Part shown: one piece after another, positions 1 through 6,811 of the stretch
Position numbering within the stretch: the stretch's first letter is position 1
How the letters are laid out: every line of letters begins with the position of its first letter
NCBI GenBank assembly: GCA_046756945.1
Contig: JBHHXI010000097.1
Span: 1-12,025, forward strand
From: JACZQZ01 sp046756945
Lineage (GTDB): Bacteria; Pseudomonadota; Alphaproteobacteria; Rhodospirillales; 2-02-FULL-58-16
Direction of reading: 5' to 3'
Length of the DNA: 12,025 bases
Notes under the pieces: model-generated
Databases searched by the model: none
What the model saw: the letters and a program-made list of their open reading frames with translations, nothing else
Told to the model about the DNA's origin: nothing
Translations under genes and position numbers: made by a program

Positions 1-401
1 GTCAGGTCGCCCTTGTGCACGGTGCGGTCGAAGGTCTGCCCGGCGAAGGCCTTCTGGTGGACGGTGCCGTCGGAATTGCGGTCGAAAAAGCAGCCGACCT
101 CGTTCTCCAGCTCGCGGATGCGCTCCCGGGCGCCGTTGACCAGGGTCCAGGCAAGCTCCTGGTCGTTCAGCCACTTGCCGCCCTCGATGGTGTCCATGAA
201 GTGGCGCTCGACGGAATCGCCGGGCGCCAGGGCCACGTTGTAGCCGCCCTGGACCATGCGCGTGCAGCCGCATTTGCCGAGCAGGCCCTTCACCGCCACG
301 GTGACGGACAGATCGGGCGCCGCCGCTTGGGCATGAAGGGCGGCGAAAAGGCCGGCGCCGCCGCTGCCGAGGATCAGGATGTCGGTCTTCAGCCGCCTCA
401 A
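1..401 (-). CDS. Fumarate reductase/succinate dehydrogenase-type flavoprotein, N-terminal part (runs off the window)
   Basis: This is the first 133 residues of an FAD-binding flavoprotein of the FrdA/SdhA/NadB superfamily. A Rossmann dinucleotide motif, GSGGAG, lies at residues 12-17 near the start. It is followed by the family's QGGYN segment (51-55), a HFMDTIEGGKWLND stretch and FDRTVHKGDLT, which aligns with the region after the flavin loop. The position that carries the covalent flavin-linking histidine in membrane-bound FrdA/SdhA (the SHT motif) reads GCT here, with Cys46 in place of His. The flavin is therefore probably held non-covalently, as in soluble homologues. The chosen start is TTG at 401, whose bases overlap the TGA of the preceding hydro-lyase beta gene. 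The first in-frame ATG or GTG codons lie after the Rossmann motif, so they are too late. Translational coupling to the fumarase genes suggests one pathway. The electron acceptor or donor and the exact substrate cannot be told from this fragment. Confidence 0.85.
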   Translation of the reverse strand, partial: MRRLKTDILILGSGGAGLFAALHAQAAAPDLSVTVAVKGLLGKCGCTRMVQGGYNVALAPGDSVERHFMDTIEGGKWLNDQELAWTLVNGARERIRELENEVGCFFDRNSDGTVHQKAFAGQTFDRTVHKGDL

Positions 402-1009
402 CCGCGCACCCCCATGGCCGCGAGGGCCGCCGCGCGGCGCTCGGCGGCGTCGCGGCGCACCGTGTCATAGAGGCTGCCGCCATGGGAATCCATGGCCACC
501 CGCAAGGGGCCGAAATCCCTGATCCTGAACTTCCACAGGCTTTCCGGGTTGAGGTCGTCCATGTCCACGTCCTCGATGGTCTCGATCCACGTCGTCTCCA
601 GGGCCGCCGTGCCCCCGATGATGGCGAGATACACGCCGCCCAGGTCTTTGAACGCCTTCGACGACTCGTCGCCGAGGCCGCCCTTGCCGATGATGATGCG
701 CACGCCGCACTGGTGCATCAGGGGACGGGTGAAGCGCTCCATGCGGGCGCTCGTCGTGGTGCCGATGCAAATAGGCGCGTAGCCGGTCGGGTATTGTTCC
801 GACGGCTCCACCTTCCTGACGTTGGGGGCGGTGTGGATCACCGCGTGGCCCTTCAGGTCGAAGCGGGTGTTGCGGCGCTTGTCGAACATGTGGATCTGGG
901 TCGCGTCGCGGATGCCGAACAGGGTCCCCTGCAGGGTCACGTGATCGCCGATCCTGAGCTTGCGCGCGTCGGCTTCGCTGCACGGCATTCGAAGGTCGTG
1001 CTCGGTCAT
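398..1009 (-). CDS. Class I fumarase / tartrate dehydratase-type hydro-lyase, beta subunit
   Basis: The 203-residue protein matches the usual size of the separate beta (TtdB-like) subunit of two-subunit class I fumarases. These are 4Fe-4S hydro-lyases that interconvert fumarate and malate or act on related hydroxy-diacids. Visible family marks are LRIGDHVTLQGTLFGIRDA near residues 19-37, IGTTTSARMERF in the middle, IIIGKGGLG, and ESLWKFRIRDFGPLRVAMDSHGG toward the C-terminus. ATG at 1009 starts 2 bp after the alpha stop. A longer reading up to 1075 would run back into the alpha gene and is unlikely. Two motifs deviate from E. coli TtdB as I recall it: the RD-x-x-H segment reads RDATQIH, and GPTTS reads GTTTS. 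The enzyme may therefore be a divergent fumarase or act on another substrate such as mesaconate or tartrate. The class assignment is firm; the substrate is not. Confidence 0.9.
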   Translation of the reverse strand: MTEHDLRMPCSEADARKLRIGDHVTLQGTLFGIRDATQIHMFDKRRNTRFDLKGHAVIHTAPNVRKVEPSEQYPTGYAPICIGTTTSARMERFTRPLMHQCGVRIIIGKGGLGDESSKAFKDLGGVYLAIIGGTAALETTWIETIEDVDMDDLNPESLWKFRIRDFGPLRVAMDSHGGSLYDTVRRDAAERRAAALAAMGVRG

Positions 1010-1011
1010 GG

Positions 1012-1887
1012 CTAAAACCCCAGCTCGATGCCGTCGGGCGTAAACGTGGCGCTGGCGCGGCGCGCCGAGTGGCACTGGATGTTGACGGCGACGGGATTCA
1101 TGGTGATGTGGGTCGCCGCCATCTCGACATGCACGGCGAACGCGGTCGAATCGCCGCCCAGGCCCTGGGGGCCGACGCCCAGGCTGTTCACCGCCGTGGT
1201 CAGCTCACCTTCCAGCCGGGCGCCGTCGGCATCGTCGCAGCGGGTGCCGAGGGCGCGCGTCGCCGCCACCTTCGCCAGATGGACGCACAGGTCGGCGGTG
1301 CCGCCGACGCCGACGCCGACGATGGTCGGCGGGCACACCCTGCCGCCCGCCTCCAGCACCTTGTCGATGACGAAGACCTTGATGCCGTCCACCCCGTCCG
1401 CCGGGATGCACATCTTGAGGAACGAGCCGTTCTCCGAACCGCTGCCCTTGGGGATCATCTCGATCAGCAGCTCGTCGTCGGTGTCGGAGAAGTCGATGTT
1501 GATCACCGGCACCCGCCGGCCGCACGAGGTGTGCTCGTTCTCGCGCGTGATCGGATGGACGATGGAAGAGCGCAGCGGGTATTCCTTGGTCGCCCGCGCG
1601 CAGCCGCGCCGGATGGCTTCCTTCAGGGCGAAACCGTCGACGTCGACGTTGCGCCCGATGGTGACGTTGTAGATGGGGATGCCGGTATCCTGGCACAGCA
1701 GGTTGTCGGTCCTTTCCGCCACGTCGATGTTCTTGATCATGGTGGCGAGCACGTCCTTGGCCGTGGCGTCCGACTCGCCGGCATCGAGGCGGGCGAAACC
1801 CTCTTTCACGTCGTCGGGCAGCAGCTTGAGGGCGCGGATGTAAAGGAGCTTCGCCGTCTCCTCGGCGATCGCAAGGTCAACGATCAT
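1012..1887 (-). CDS. Class I fumarase / tartrate dehydratase-type hydro-lyase, alpha subunit
   Basis: The 291-residue protein is the Fe-S cluster-carrying alpha subunit of a two-subunit class I hydro-lyase. The three family cysteines expected to bind the 4Fe-4S cluster are present: Cys65 in LLCQDTGIP, Cys185 in VCPPTIVGVGVGGTAD and Cys272 in QCHSARRA. SLGVGPQGLGGDSTAFAVHV is also typical. ATG at 1887 was chosen because a strong Shine-Dalgarno, GGGAGGAA (1893-1900 on this strand), lies about 7 bases upstream. A start at 1911 would place that signal inside the gene. The gene is 2 bp from the beta gene and 231 bp downstream of the TRAP operon, all on one strand. It probably makes or uses fumarate together with the flavoprotein that follows. 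Fumarase is the default name. Tartrate, mesaconate or another small diacid remains possible. Confidence 0.92.
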   Translation of the reverse strand: MIVDLAIAEETAKLLYIRALKLLPDDVKEGFARLDAGESDATAKDVLATMIKNIDVAERTDNLLCQDTGIPIYNVTIGRNVDVDGFALKEAIRRGCARATKEYPLRSSIVHPITRENEHTSCGRRVPVINIDFSDTDDELLIEMIPKGSGSENGSFLKMCIPADGVDGIKVFVIDKVLEAGGRVCPPTIVGVGVGGTADLCVHLAKVAATRALGTRCDDADGARLEGELTTAVNSLGVGPQGLGGDSTAFAVHVEMAATHITMNPVAVNIQCHSARRASATFTPDGIELGF

Positions 1888-1993
1888 GGTGCGTTCCTCC
1901 CGTTGGCCCATCCACCGTGCGCCCGCCGGATGAGTGGTGACGCCCCGCCGCCCGGACTAACCGCACGGCCCAGGAATGCTCAGCAACGACAAC

Positions 1994-2018
1994 AGGATAC
2001 GTCCAAACCCCGTATCCT
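1994..2018. promoter_or_regulatory. Perfect 8-bp inverted repeat upstream of the fumarase genes
   Basis: AGGATACG and CGTATCCT form perfect arms around a 9-base spacer. The element sits in the 231-bp gap between dctM and the fumarase alpha gene, about 107 bp upstream of the alpha start. The arms are not followed by a T-run on either strand, which argues against a simple intrinsic terminator. An operator for a dimeric regulator of the fumarase-flavoprotein operon, or an mRNA hairpin, would both fit. The repeat is seen directly; its role is inferred. Confidence 0.4.
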
Positions 2019-2082
2019 CCAAGGGCCGAGGTGAAGGCTGGTATATGGGGCGTCTATGGGTCTCCGTCCAGCGCCCAAGCGC

Positions 2083-2119
2083 CGTGCCGACAGGACCGGC
2101 ACGCCCGGCGGATTCCGCC
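2083..2119 (-). terminator. Two adjacent inverted repeats just after dctM, possible transcript end
   Basis: On the minus strand the dctM stop codon touches a GGCGGA-A-TCCGCC palindrome (2107-2119). A second hairpin follows (2083-2103), with 7-bp arms CGTGCCG and CGGCACG and a 7-base loop. Both are GC-rich stems at the end of the TRAP operon. No T-run follows, so they may only stabilise the 3' end or slow transcription ahead of the fumarase genes. The rest of the gap (1888-2118) contains no supported gene. Confidence 0.3.
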
Positions 2120-3396
2120 TATGACCTGCCGATCAGGACCAGCGACAGGGCCGGCCAGTAGGTGATGACGAGCACGGCCGCCAACAGAATCGCCAGGAAC
2201 GGCAGCGTCGCCCGGAACAACAGCAGGATCGGCTTGTTGAACCGGTAGCTGGCGATAAACAGGTTCATCCCCACCGGCGGCGTGAAATAGCCGATCTGCA
2301 TGTTGGCCAGGAAGATGATGCCGAAGTGAACCGGGTCTATGCCGTAGCCGACGGCGATCGGCAACAGCAGCGGCACCATGAGGACCAGGGCCGAGAAGAT
2401 GTCCAACATGGTGCCGAGCACCAACAGAAAGACATTCAGCAAAATCAGGAACGTCAGCCGGTCGGAGATAAGCGCCTTGATCGCCGCGAACAACCGGGTC
2501 GGGACCTCGGCATCGATGAGGTAGTTGGTGGAGGCCAGCGAAGCGCCGAGGATGATCAGAATGCCGCCCACCAGGACCATCGATCCGCGCATGATCCTTG
2601 GCAGCTCGCCCGGCGGCACCTCGCGGTGGATCACGACCTCGACCACGAGCACGTAGAGCGCGGTCACCGCGGCCGCTTCCGAAACGGCGAAGAAGCCGCT
2701 GTAAATCCCGCCCAACACGACGAACGGCAGGGGTATCTCCCAGCGGGCCGCGCGCAGGGCCGCCCGGGCCTCGCCCCGGGAATACGCGCTCAGGGGCTGG
2801 GCGCGGTTGCTCCAGGCGTTCCACACCGCGAGCATCATCAGCATCAACAGGCCGGGCAGGATGCCGGCGAGGAACATCTCGTCGACGCTCGCCGCCTGGC
2901 CGACGCCGAGCCGCTGCACGATCACGGCGTAGAGGATGAGCGGCAGCGACGGCGCGAACAGGAGGCCCAGGCTGCCGGACGTCGTGATCAGGCCGAGACT
3001 GTAGCGATCGCCGTAGCCCGCCTGGGCGAGCGCCGGATAGAGCAGGGCGCCGAGGGCGACGATGGTGACGCCCGACGCCCCCGTCAGCGCGGTGAACAGC
3101 GCACAGGCGACCAGCGCCACGATGCCCAGCCCGCCCTTCATCCATCCCAGAAGCGCCCGCGCCAGCGCCACCAGGCGACCCGGCGCCCGGCTCTCGCTGA
3201 GCAGGTAGCCGGCGAAGGTAAAGAGCGGTATGGCCAGCAGCACCGGCATCTCCGCCAGGCGGTAGAGCTCGATGGTCACCGCCGAAAGATCGATCCCGGA
3301 GAGATGAAAGCCGATGAGCGCGCTGGCGGCGATGACGGCGAACAGCGGCGCCCCGAGCAGGGCGAGGATGACGAGCAGCGTCCCGGTGAGGATCAT
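2119..3396 (-). CDS. dctM: TRAP transporter large membrane subunit DctM
   Basis: The 425-residue protein is strongly hydrophobic throughout. It has the usual DctM length and ends in family signatures: FLANMQIGYFTPPVGMNLFIASYRF around residues 360-390, preceded by GTMLDIFSALVLMVPLLLPIAVGYGIDPVHFGIIF. DctM is the ion-driven translocation subunit of TRAP transporters in the inner membrane and works with DctQ. ATG at 3396 overlaps the dctQ stop codon as ATGA, which implies translational coupling. An open frame continues upstream to 3768, but it lies inside dctQ in another frame and is not real. The MQIGYFTPPVGMN form is, in my experience, typical of transporters linked to TatT-like proteins. It is the last gene of the tatT-dctP-dctQ-dctM order. 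Confidence 0.96.
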   Translation of the reverse strand: MILTGTLLVILALLGAPLFAVIAASALIGFHLSGIDLSAVTIELYRLAEMPVLLAIPLFTFAGYLLSESRAPGRLVALARALLGWMKGGLGIVALVACALFTALTGASGVTIVALGALLYPALAQAGYGDRYSLGLITTSGSLGLLFAPSLPLILYAVIVQRLGVGQAASVDEMFLAGILPGLLMLMMLAVWNAWSNRAQPLSAYSRGEARAALRAARWEIPLPFVVLGGIYSGFFAVSEAAAVTALYVLVVEVVIHREVPPGELPRIMRGSMVLVGGILIILGASLASTNYLIDAEVPTRLFAAIKALISDRLTFLILLNVFLLVLGTMLDIFSALVLMVPLLLPIAVGYGIDPVHFGIIFLANMQIGYFTPPVGMNLFIASYRFNKPILLLFRATLPFLAILLAAVLVITYWPALSLVLIGRS

Positions 3397-3917
3397 CGCC
3401 GGGCTCCCGAGAACCGCCACAGGTGGTCGAGCGAAGACAGCAGAAAACGGACGGCGATGACGCCAAACCCTATGGGAATGATCAGTTCGCACGCCCACGC
3501 CGGGACGGCGGCGAACGCCAGAAGGCCGGCCTCGTAATCCAGGCGCACCATGCGCGCGCCGTGGTAGGCGAGGAGGCCGCACACCGCCGAGGTGAACAGG
3601 TCGGTTATCACGCGGCCCGCCGAGCGGGCCCGCTCGCTCAGCACGCGCGACAGGATGTCGACCGTGATGTGGTTGTCGTCGCGCGTCGCGGCCATGGCCC
3701 CCAAAAGGCCCACCCACAGGACCGATACCCGCAGCAGGGGGTCGGCCCAGAAAAGGCCCGCATCCCACACGTTGCGCAGCACGATCTGGCTTCCCGCCAA
3801 AACGATCATCGCCGAAAGGAGGGTGACGAGAAGACCGTCCTCGATCGCCGCCGTCAGCCGCGCCAGGCGGCCCAGGAGCCCGTTATTCGGACTTGAGGGC
3901 GGTGCGTCGGTAGTCAT
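3393..3917 (-). CDS. dctQ: TRAP transporter small membrane subunit DctQ
   Basis: The 174-residue protein has about four hydrophobic segments (roughly residues 28-47, 64-82, 105-122 and 136-158). Typical DctQ signatures are visible: SQIVLRNVWDAGLFWADPLLRVSVLWVGLLGAMAATRDDNHITVDI, matching the R-x-x-x, W-x-x-x-x-x-R and D-x-H-I-x-V-D pattern of the family. DctQ forms the membrane complex with DctM and helps dock the periplasmic binding protein. Its ATG at 3917 lies 35 bp inside the dctP reading frame and its stop overlaps the dctM start, so the three genes are tightly coupled. There is no strong Shine-Dalgarno before the start, consistent with coupling to dctP translation. Confidence 0.95.
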   Translation of the reverse strand: MTTDAPPSSPNNGLLGRLARLTAAIEDGLLVTLLSAMIVLAGSQIVLRNVWDAGLFWADPLLRVSVLWVGLLGAMAATRDDNHITVDILSRVLSERARSAGRVITDLFTSAVCGLLAYHGARMVRLDYEAGLLAFAAVPAWACELIIPIGFGVIAVRFLLSSLDHLWRFSGARR

Positions 3918-4902
3918 CCAGATGGCCCCGGAGCGTTGTCAGCATTCGGGCGCTAAGCACGCCGTCCCGGCTGAGCCCGCCAACCGAAACGGAAATCACC
4001 CTTTGCCACTTCTGCAGATCCTCATCCACCAGGGTGACGAAGACGATGCCTTGACGCCGCAAGGCCATCCGTGCCCGCTGATTGGCCTCGCGGTTCCGGC
4101 GGTCGAGCCTGGCCGACGACGCCGCCAGGACTTCGTGGACGACGGCCTGGTCTTCGCTGCTCAGCCGTTCGAAGGCCCGGCGCTGGATAACCAGCGAGCC
4201 GTAGAGATACAGGAGCGGGTTGTCGATGAAGTACTTCACCCGCCTGTGCCACTGGAAGGTGATGTGGCCGACCGGAGAATTGGGAACCGTATCGACGAGC
4301 CCGGTCTGCAGGGCCGTGAGCACGTCGGTGAGCGGCAGGGGAACGGGAAAGACATCGAGCGCCCTGAATACGGCGCGGCCGACTTCTTCATCGTCGGGGA
4401 CCCACACCTTGCGTTTTCGCAACTGGTCCAGGGTGCGGATCGGCCGCCGGGACATAAAGTACGAAAAGCCGTTCTCGACCAGTCCGAAGCTGATGAAACC
4501 GCGCTCTTTCAGGCCGTCGATGATGAGCGGGTCCATGTACTTGCGCACGTAATCGACCTCGGCATAAGACCAGAAGATGAACGGCAGGTTGTAGATGACC
4601 GTGTCGCGGTATATGGCTGTCAATCCAGTGGCGGTAAGGGCGCCGCCGTGAAGCTGGCCGATGCGGATCTTGCGCAGGACGCCCTTGTCGTTGCCCATGA
4701 CGCCGCCCGGGTAGAACTTGAACCTGACACGGCCGTCGGTCCGCTCGGTGATCTCCTTGGCGCTGGTGCGCATCTCCCGCATCCAGCCCGTTCCATCCGG
4801 GACGACGGCTGCGATCTTCAATGTTTGCGCGCCGGCGCCGAACGGCAGCGCGCCCAGGACGCACGCGATGAGGACCAGAAGGGCCATTCGGTTACGGGAC
4901 AT
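3883..4902 (-). CDS. dctP: TRAP transporter periplasmic substrate-binding protein (DctP family, TatT-associated)
   Basis: The 339-residue protein begins with a clear signal peptide (MSRNRMALLVLIACVLGALPFGAGA, cleavage expected after residue 25). DctP-family sequence follows, including VMGNDKGVLRKIRIGQLHGGALTATGL and PVPLPLTDVLTALQTGLVDTVPNS. TAGGAG is placed well upstream of ATG 4902. In canonical DctP/SiaP proteins the strand K-I-R-V-P carries the arginine that salt-bridges the substrate carboxylate. Here it reads KVWVP, with Trp167 in the arginine position. Loss of this arginine, together with the TatT gene 9 bp upstream, points to the TPR-associated TRAP class, whose characterised Treponema pallidum member has a hydrophobic ligand cleft. 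The ligand is unknown and may be a hydrophobic or aromatic acid rather than a C4-dicarboxylate. Confidence 0.93.
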   Translation of the reverse strand: MSRNRMALLVLIACVLGALPFGAGAQTLKIAAVVPDGTGWMREMRTSAKEITERTDGRVRFKFYPGGVMGNDKGVLRKIRIGQLHGGALTATGLTAIYRDTVIYNLPFIFWSYAEVDYVRKYMDPLIIDGLKERGFISFGLVENGFSYFMSRRPIRTLDQLRKRKVWVPDDEEVGRAVFRALDVFPVPLPLTDVLTALQTGLVDTVPNSPVGHITFQWHRRVKYFIDNPLLYLYGSLVIQRRAFERLSSEDQAVVHEVLAASSARLDRRNREANQRARMALRRQGIVFVTLVDEDLQKWQRVISVSVGGLSRDGVLSARMLTTLRGHLDDYRRTALKSE

Positions 4903-4911
4903 GATTCGCTC

Positions 4912-5766
4912 CTAAAAATAGTCTTTCGACGTTGCCAGCAGTTGCCGTGCCTGTTGGCGGGCCAGGGTATTGCTGAGCGTCAGCCCCGGTTCGCGGGGAT
5001 CGGCCTCCAGCACCTCGCGCAGCAGGCGGTCGTGCATGGCCTGGTCAAACACCAGCCGGGCGTACCGTCTGGCGAATTCCACCTTGACCATGAGGTTGCG
5101 ACCCCCGGAAAGCGCGATGGCGCGCTCGAAGTGCGCCCGGCCATCCCTGGGCCGGCCGCCCAGGGCCGGTGGCAGCAGGGTGCGCATCACTCCCAGGTAC
5201 AGGTGGGCCTGTCCACGGTCGTACCCCTCGTCGAGGGCCACCACCCGCTCCAACATGGCCTCGACCCTGGGCAGGTCCGCGATTGCGTCCCAATCGTCGC
5301 TGCGCGTCTGAATCCAACCGGCCCAGACGGTGGCGTAGGTGTAGAGGGCGGGAACGTCGGCCACGGTCATGGCGGCGAGCAGCGGCGCGAATTCATCGAA
5401 ATGCCGCCGCTCCCGGGCGCACATCGGCGGTTGGCGCAGGCACAGGGCGCGCCTTGCGTAGGCGCGCGCCTTGCCGGACAGGTGCCGGGCGCGCTCCGCG
5501 TCCTCGACAAAAACGGTTGCGTAGACCCCGTTCAACCGGGCGCCGGCGATGAGCAAATCCGGATCGTCGGGGGACTCGTCGATGAAGCCGTCGAGCAACA
5601 CCAGGTAGGCCGGCGCCCCGGCCTGAACCGTCGCCGGGTCGTCATGGTTGACGATGGCCTGGGAAAGGCTTTCCGCGAGCCCGCGGGTGGCCATGCTGGC
5701 GCAGCCGGCGAGGCCTAACAGCAACAATCCCAAATACAATCGCCGGTGCATCGCCAGTCGTGCCAT
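4912..5766 (-). CDS. tatT: TatT-like lipoprotein, TPR component of a TRAP transporter
   Basis: The 284-residue protein has an N-terminal lipobox, LAGC, with the lipidated cysteine at residue 22. It is therefore expected to be anchored to a membrane facing the periplasm. The mature part is helical with TPR-like spacing. It contains VNHDDPATVQAGAPAYLVLLDG, LIAGARLNGVYATVFVED, a DDWDAIADLPRVEAMLERVVALD segment and AHLYLGVMRTLLPPALGGRP, followed by HFERAIALSGGRNLMVKVEFARRYARL. This is the pattern of the TatT (T. pallidum Tp0956-like) family. In that system a trimeric TPR lipoprotein binds the TRAP substrate-binding protein and may pass ligand to it. The TRAP genes follow immediately, 9 bp downstream. 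ATG 5766 and ATG 5751 are both possible starts; both keep the signal sequence. The divergent gene upstream is olsB. Confidence 0.9.
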   Translation of the reverse strand: MARLAMHRRLYLGLLLLGLAGCASMATRGLAESLSQAIVNHDDPATVQAGAPAYLVLLDGFIDESPDDPDLLIAGARLNGVYATVFVEDAERARHLSGKARAYARRALCLRQPPMCARERRHFDEFAPLLAAMTVADVPALYTYATVWAGWIQTRSDDWDAIADLPRVEAMLERVVALDEGYDRGQAHLYLGVMRTLLPPALGGRPRDGRAHFERAIALSGGRNLMVKVEFARRYARLVFDQAMHDRLLREVLEADPREPGLTLSNTLARQQARQLLATSKDYF

Positions 5767-5801
5767 GGATCAGCCGCCTATCCTGGGGTGATGTGTTCGC
5801 C

Positions 5802-5828
5802 ACCCGGTTGCCGGGTCCTCCGGGTCCT
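5802..5828. repeat. Small hairpin and tandem 9-bp repeat in the tatT-olsB divergent region
   Basis: ACCCGG-TTG-CCGGGT (5802-5816) is a short perfect hairpin. It overlaps two exact tandem copies of CCGGGTCCT (5811-5819 and 5820-5828). On the minus strand this lies 36-62 bp before the tatT start, so it could fall in its leader. There is no evidence for a specific regulator. Apart from this and the AT-rich palindrome at 5854-5884, nothing is recognised in the 247-bp divergent gap. Confidence 0.3.
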
Positions 5829-5853
5829 TCGAGCCTCGACCGTGAAGCGGTGG

Positions 5854-5884
5854 GGTGGAAATCCAAAATTTTTGGACTGCCACC
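5854..5884. repeat. AT-rich palindromic repeat, copy A
   Basis: The element is symmetric about position 5869. Inner arms TCCAAAA and TTTTGGA flank a single T, and outer arms GGTGG (5854-5858) and CCACC (5880-5884) pair around 3-base mismatched segments. It is AT-rich in a GC-rich genome. The reverse complement of this copy matches 8408-8438 at 24 of 31 positions by eye. It lies between the divergent tatT and olsB genes, so it could act as a bidirectional transcription boundary or a dispersed intergenic repeat. Reading through it from GTG 5855 gives a spurious N-terminal extension to olsB. Confidence 0.55.
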
Positions 5885-6013
5885 ACCCGGGGCGGCGCTG
5901 TGCACAGGGCGGACACCGCCGGGCGCCCGGAAATGCGCAGCCCTATGGAATTCCATACCCCGCTTTTACGGTCGATGCGTGTCGGGTTGTCACCGCAACG
6001 GAGACCGGAAGAT

Positions 6014-6811
6014 ATGGTGGTTCTGGGATTGGAGACCCTCGAGGTTCGCCTCGCGGAGTCGGCGGCCGAAATCGAAGCGGCCCAGGCGCTCCGGTATCGG
6101 GTTTTCTACGAGGAGTTGGCAGCCCGGCCGACGCCGCTGATGAAACGGCGGGCGCGCGACGTCGATAAATTCGACGCGTACTGTGACCATCTCGTGGTCA
6201 TCGACCACGCGCCCGTCGACGGCAAGCCCCGGGTGGTCGGAACCTACCGGCTGATGCGGCGCTCCGTGGCGACGGCGCACGAGGGCTTCTACTCGGCCCA
6301 GGAGTACGACCTGGCGCCGCTCCTCCTTTTTCCGGGCGAGGTGACCGAAGTCGGTCGCTCCTGCGTGCACCGGGACTACCGCCAGGGCGCGGTCATGCAG
6401 CTCCTGTGGCGGGGAATTTCGAAGTACCTGAGCGCGTTCAACGTGGAGATTCTGTTCGGCTGCGGCAGCTTCACGGGGACCGATCCCACACGCTTCGCCG
6501 TCGCCCTCTCATATCTCTACCACCGCCGCCTGGCACCGGAGAGCTTCCGCCCGCGGGCGCTCAGCCACCGGTACGTGGACATGCGTTTCCTGCCGCGGGC
6601 GGTGGTCGGTGACGACATCGGGATGGCGGCGCTGCCGCCGCTGTTGAAGGGCTACATGCGGCTCGGCGGTTTCGTTGGCGACGGGGCGGTAATCGACAGG
6701 CAGTTCAATACGGTGGACGTATGCGTACTGGTGAAGACCGACCGGCTGACGGGCAAATACCGGCGCCACTACCGGCCCTCCGGCGTTGCGCCGATGAAGC
6801 GGCTCCACTAA
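6014..6811 (+). CDS. olsB: Ornithine N-acyltransferase OlsB (lyso-ornithine lipid synthesis)
   Basis: The 265-residue protein belongs to the OlsB/GNAT-like family. OlsB transfers a 3-hydroxyacyl group from acyl carrier protein to the alpha-amino group of ornithine, giving lyso-ornithine lipid. Recognisable stretches are LEVRLAESAAEIEAAQALRYRVFYEEL (9-35), FDAYCDHLVVID (53-64), RVVGTYRLMR (73-82), EVTEVGRSCVHRDYR (109-123) and LFGCGSFTGTDP (148-158). ATG 6014 was chosen because the family start is just before the LEVRLAE segment and a GGAGA Shine-Dalgarno lies about 9 bases upstream. The frame is open back to GTG 5855, but that part crosses the palindromic repeat and does not look like family sequence; ATG 5975 is a possible alternative. 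The gene overlaps olsA, the second enzyme of the pathway. It acts at the inner face of the cytoplasmic membrane. Confidence 0.92.
   Translation: MVVLGLETLEVRLAESAAEIEAAQALRYRVFYEELAARPTPLMKRRARDVDKFDAYCDHLVVIDHAPVDGKPRVVGTYRLMRRSVATAHEGFYSAQEYDLAPLLLFPGEVTEVGRSCVHRDYRQGAVMQLLWRGISKYLSAFNVEILFGCGSFTGTDPTRFAVALSYLYHRRLAPESFRPRALSHRYVDMRFLPRAVVGDDIGMAALPPLLKGYMRLGGFVGDGAVIDRQFNTVDVCVLVKTDRLTGKYRRHYRPSGVAPMKRLH

Noticed and set aside
1069..2034. A 321-codon open frame on the plus strand
   Set aside because: It is antisense to the fumarase alpha gene, which has the full set of family cysteines and a strong ribosome binding site.
2326..3537. A 403-codon open frame on the plus strand
   Set aside because: It is antisense to dctM and part of dctQ. 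The translation is rich in Arg, Gln, His and Asp, without a fold-like pattern.
3592..5718. A 708-codon open frame on the plus strand
   Set aside because: It is antisense to dctQ, dctP and tatT, which show clear family motifs, signal peptides and coupled junctions. Long antisense frames are common in GC-rich DNA, and its translation has no recognisable domain.
5855..6013. An N-terminal extension of olsB from GTG 5855
   Set aside because: It crosses the AT-rich palindromic repeat and its translation does not resemble OlsB. ATG 6014 has a suitable ribosome binding site and matches the family start.
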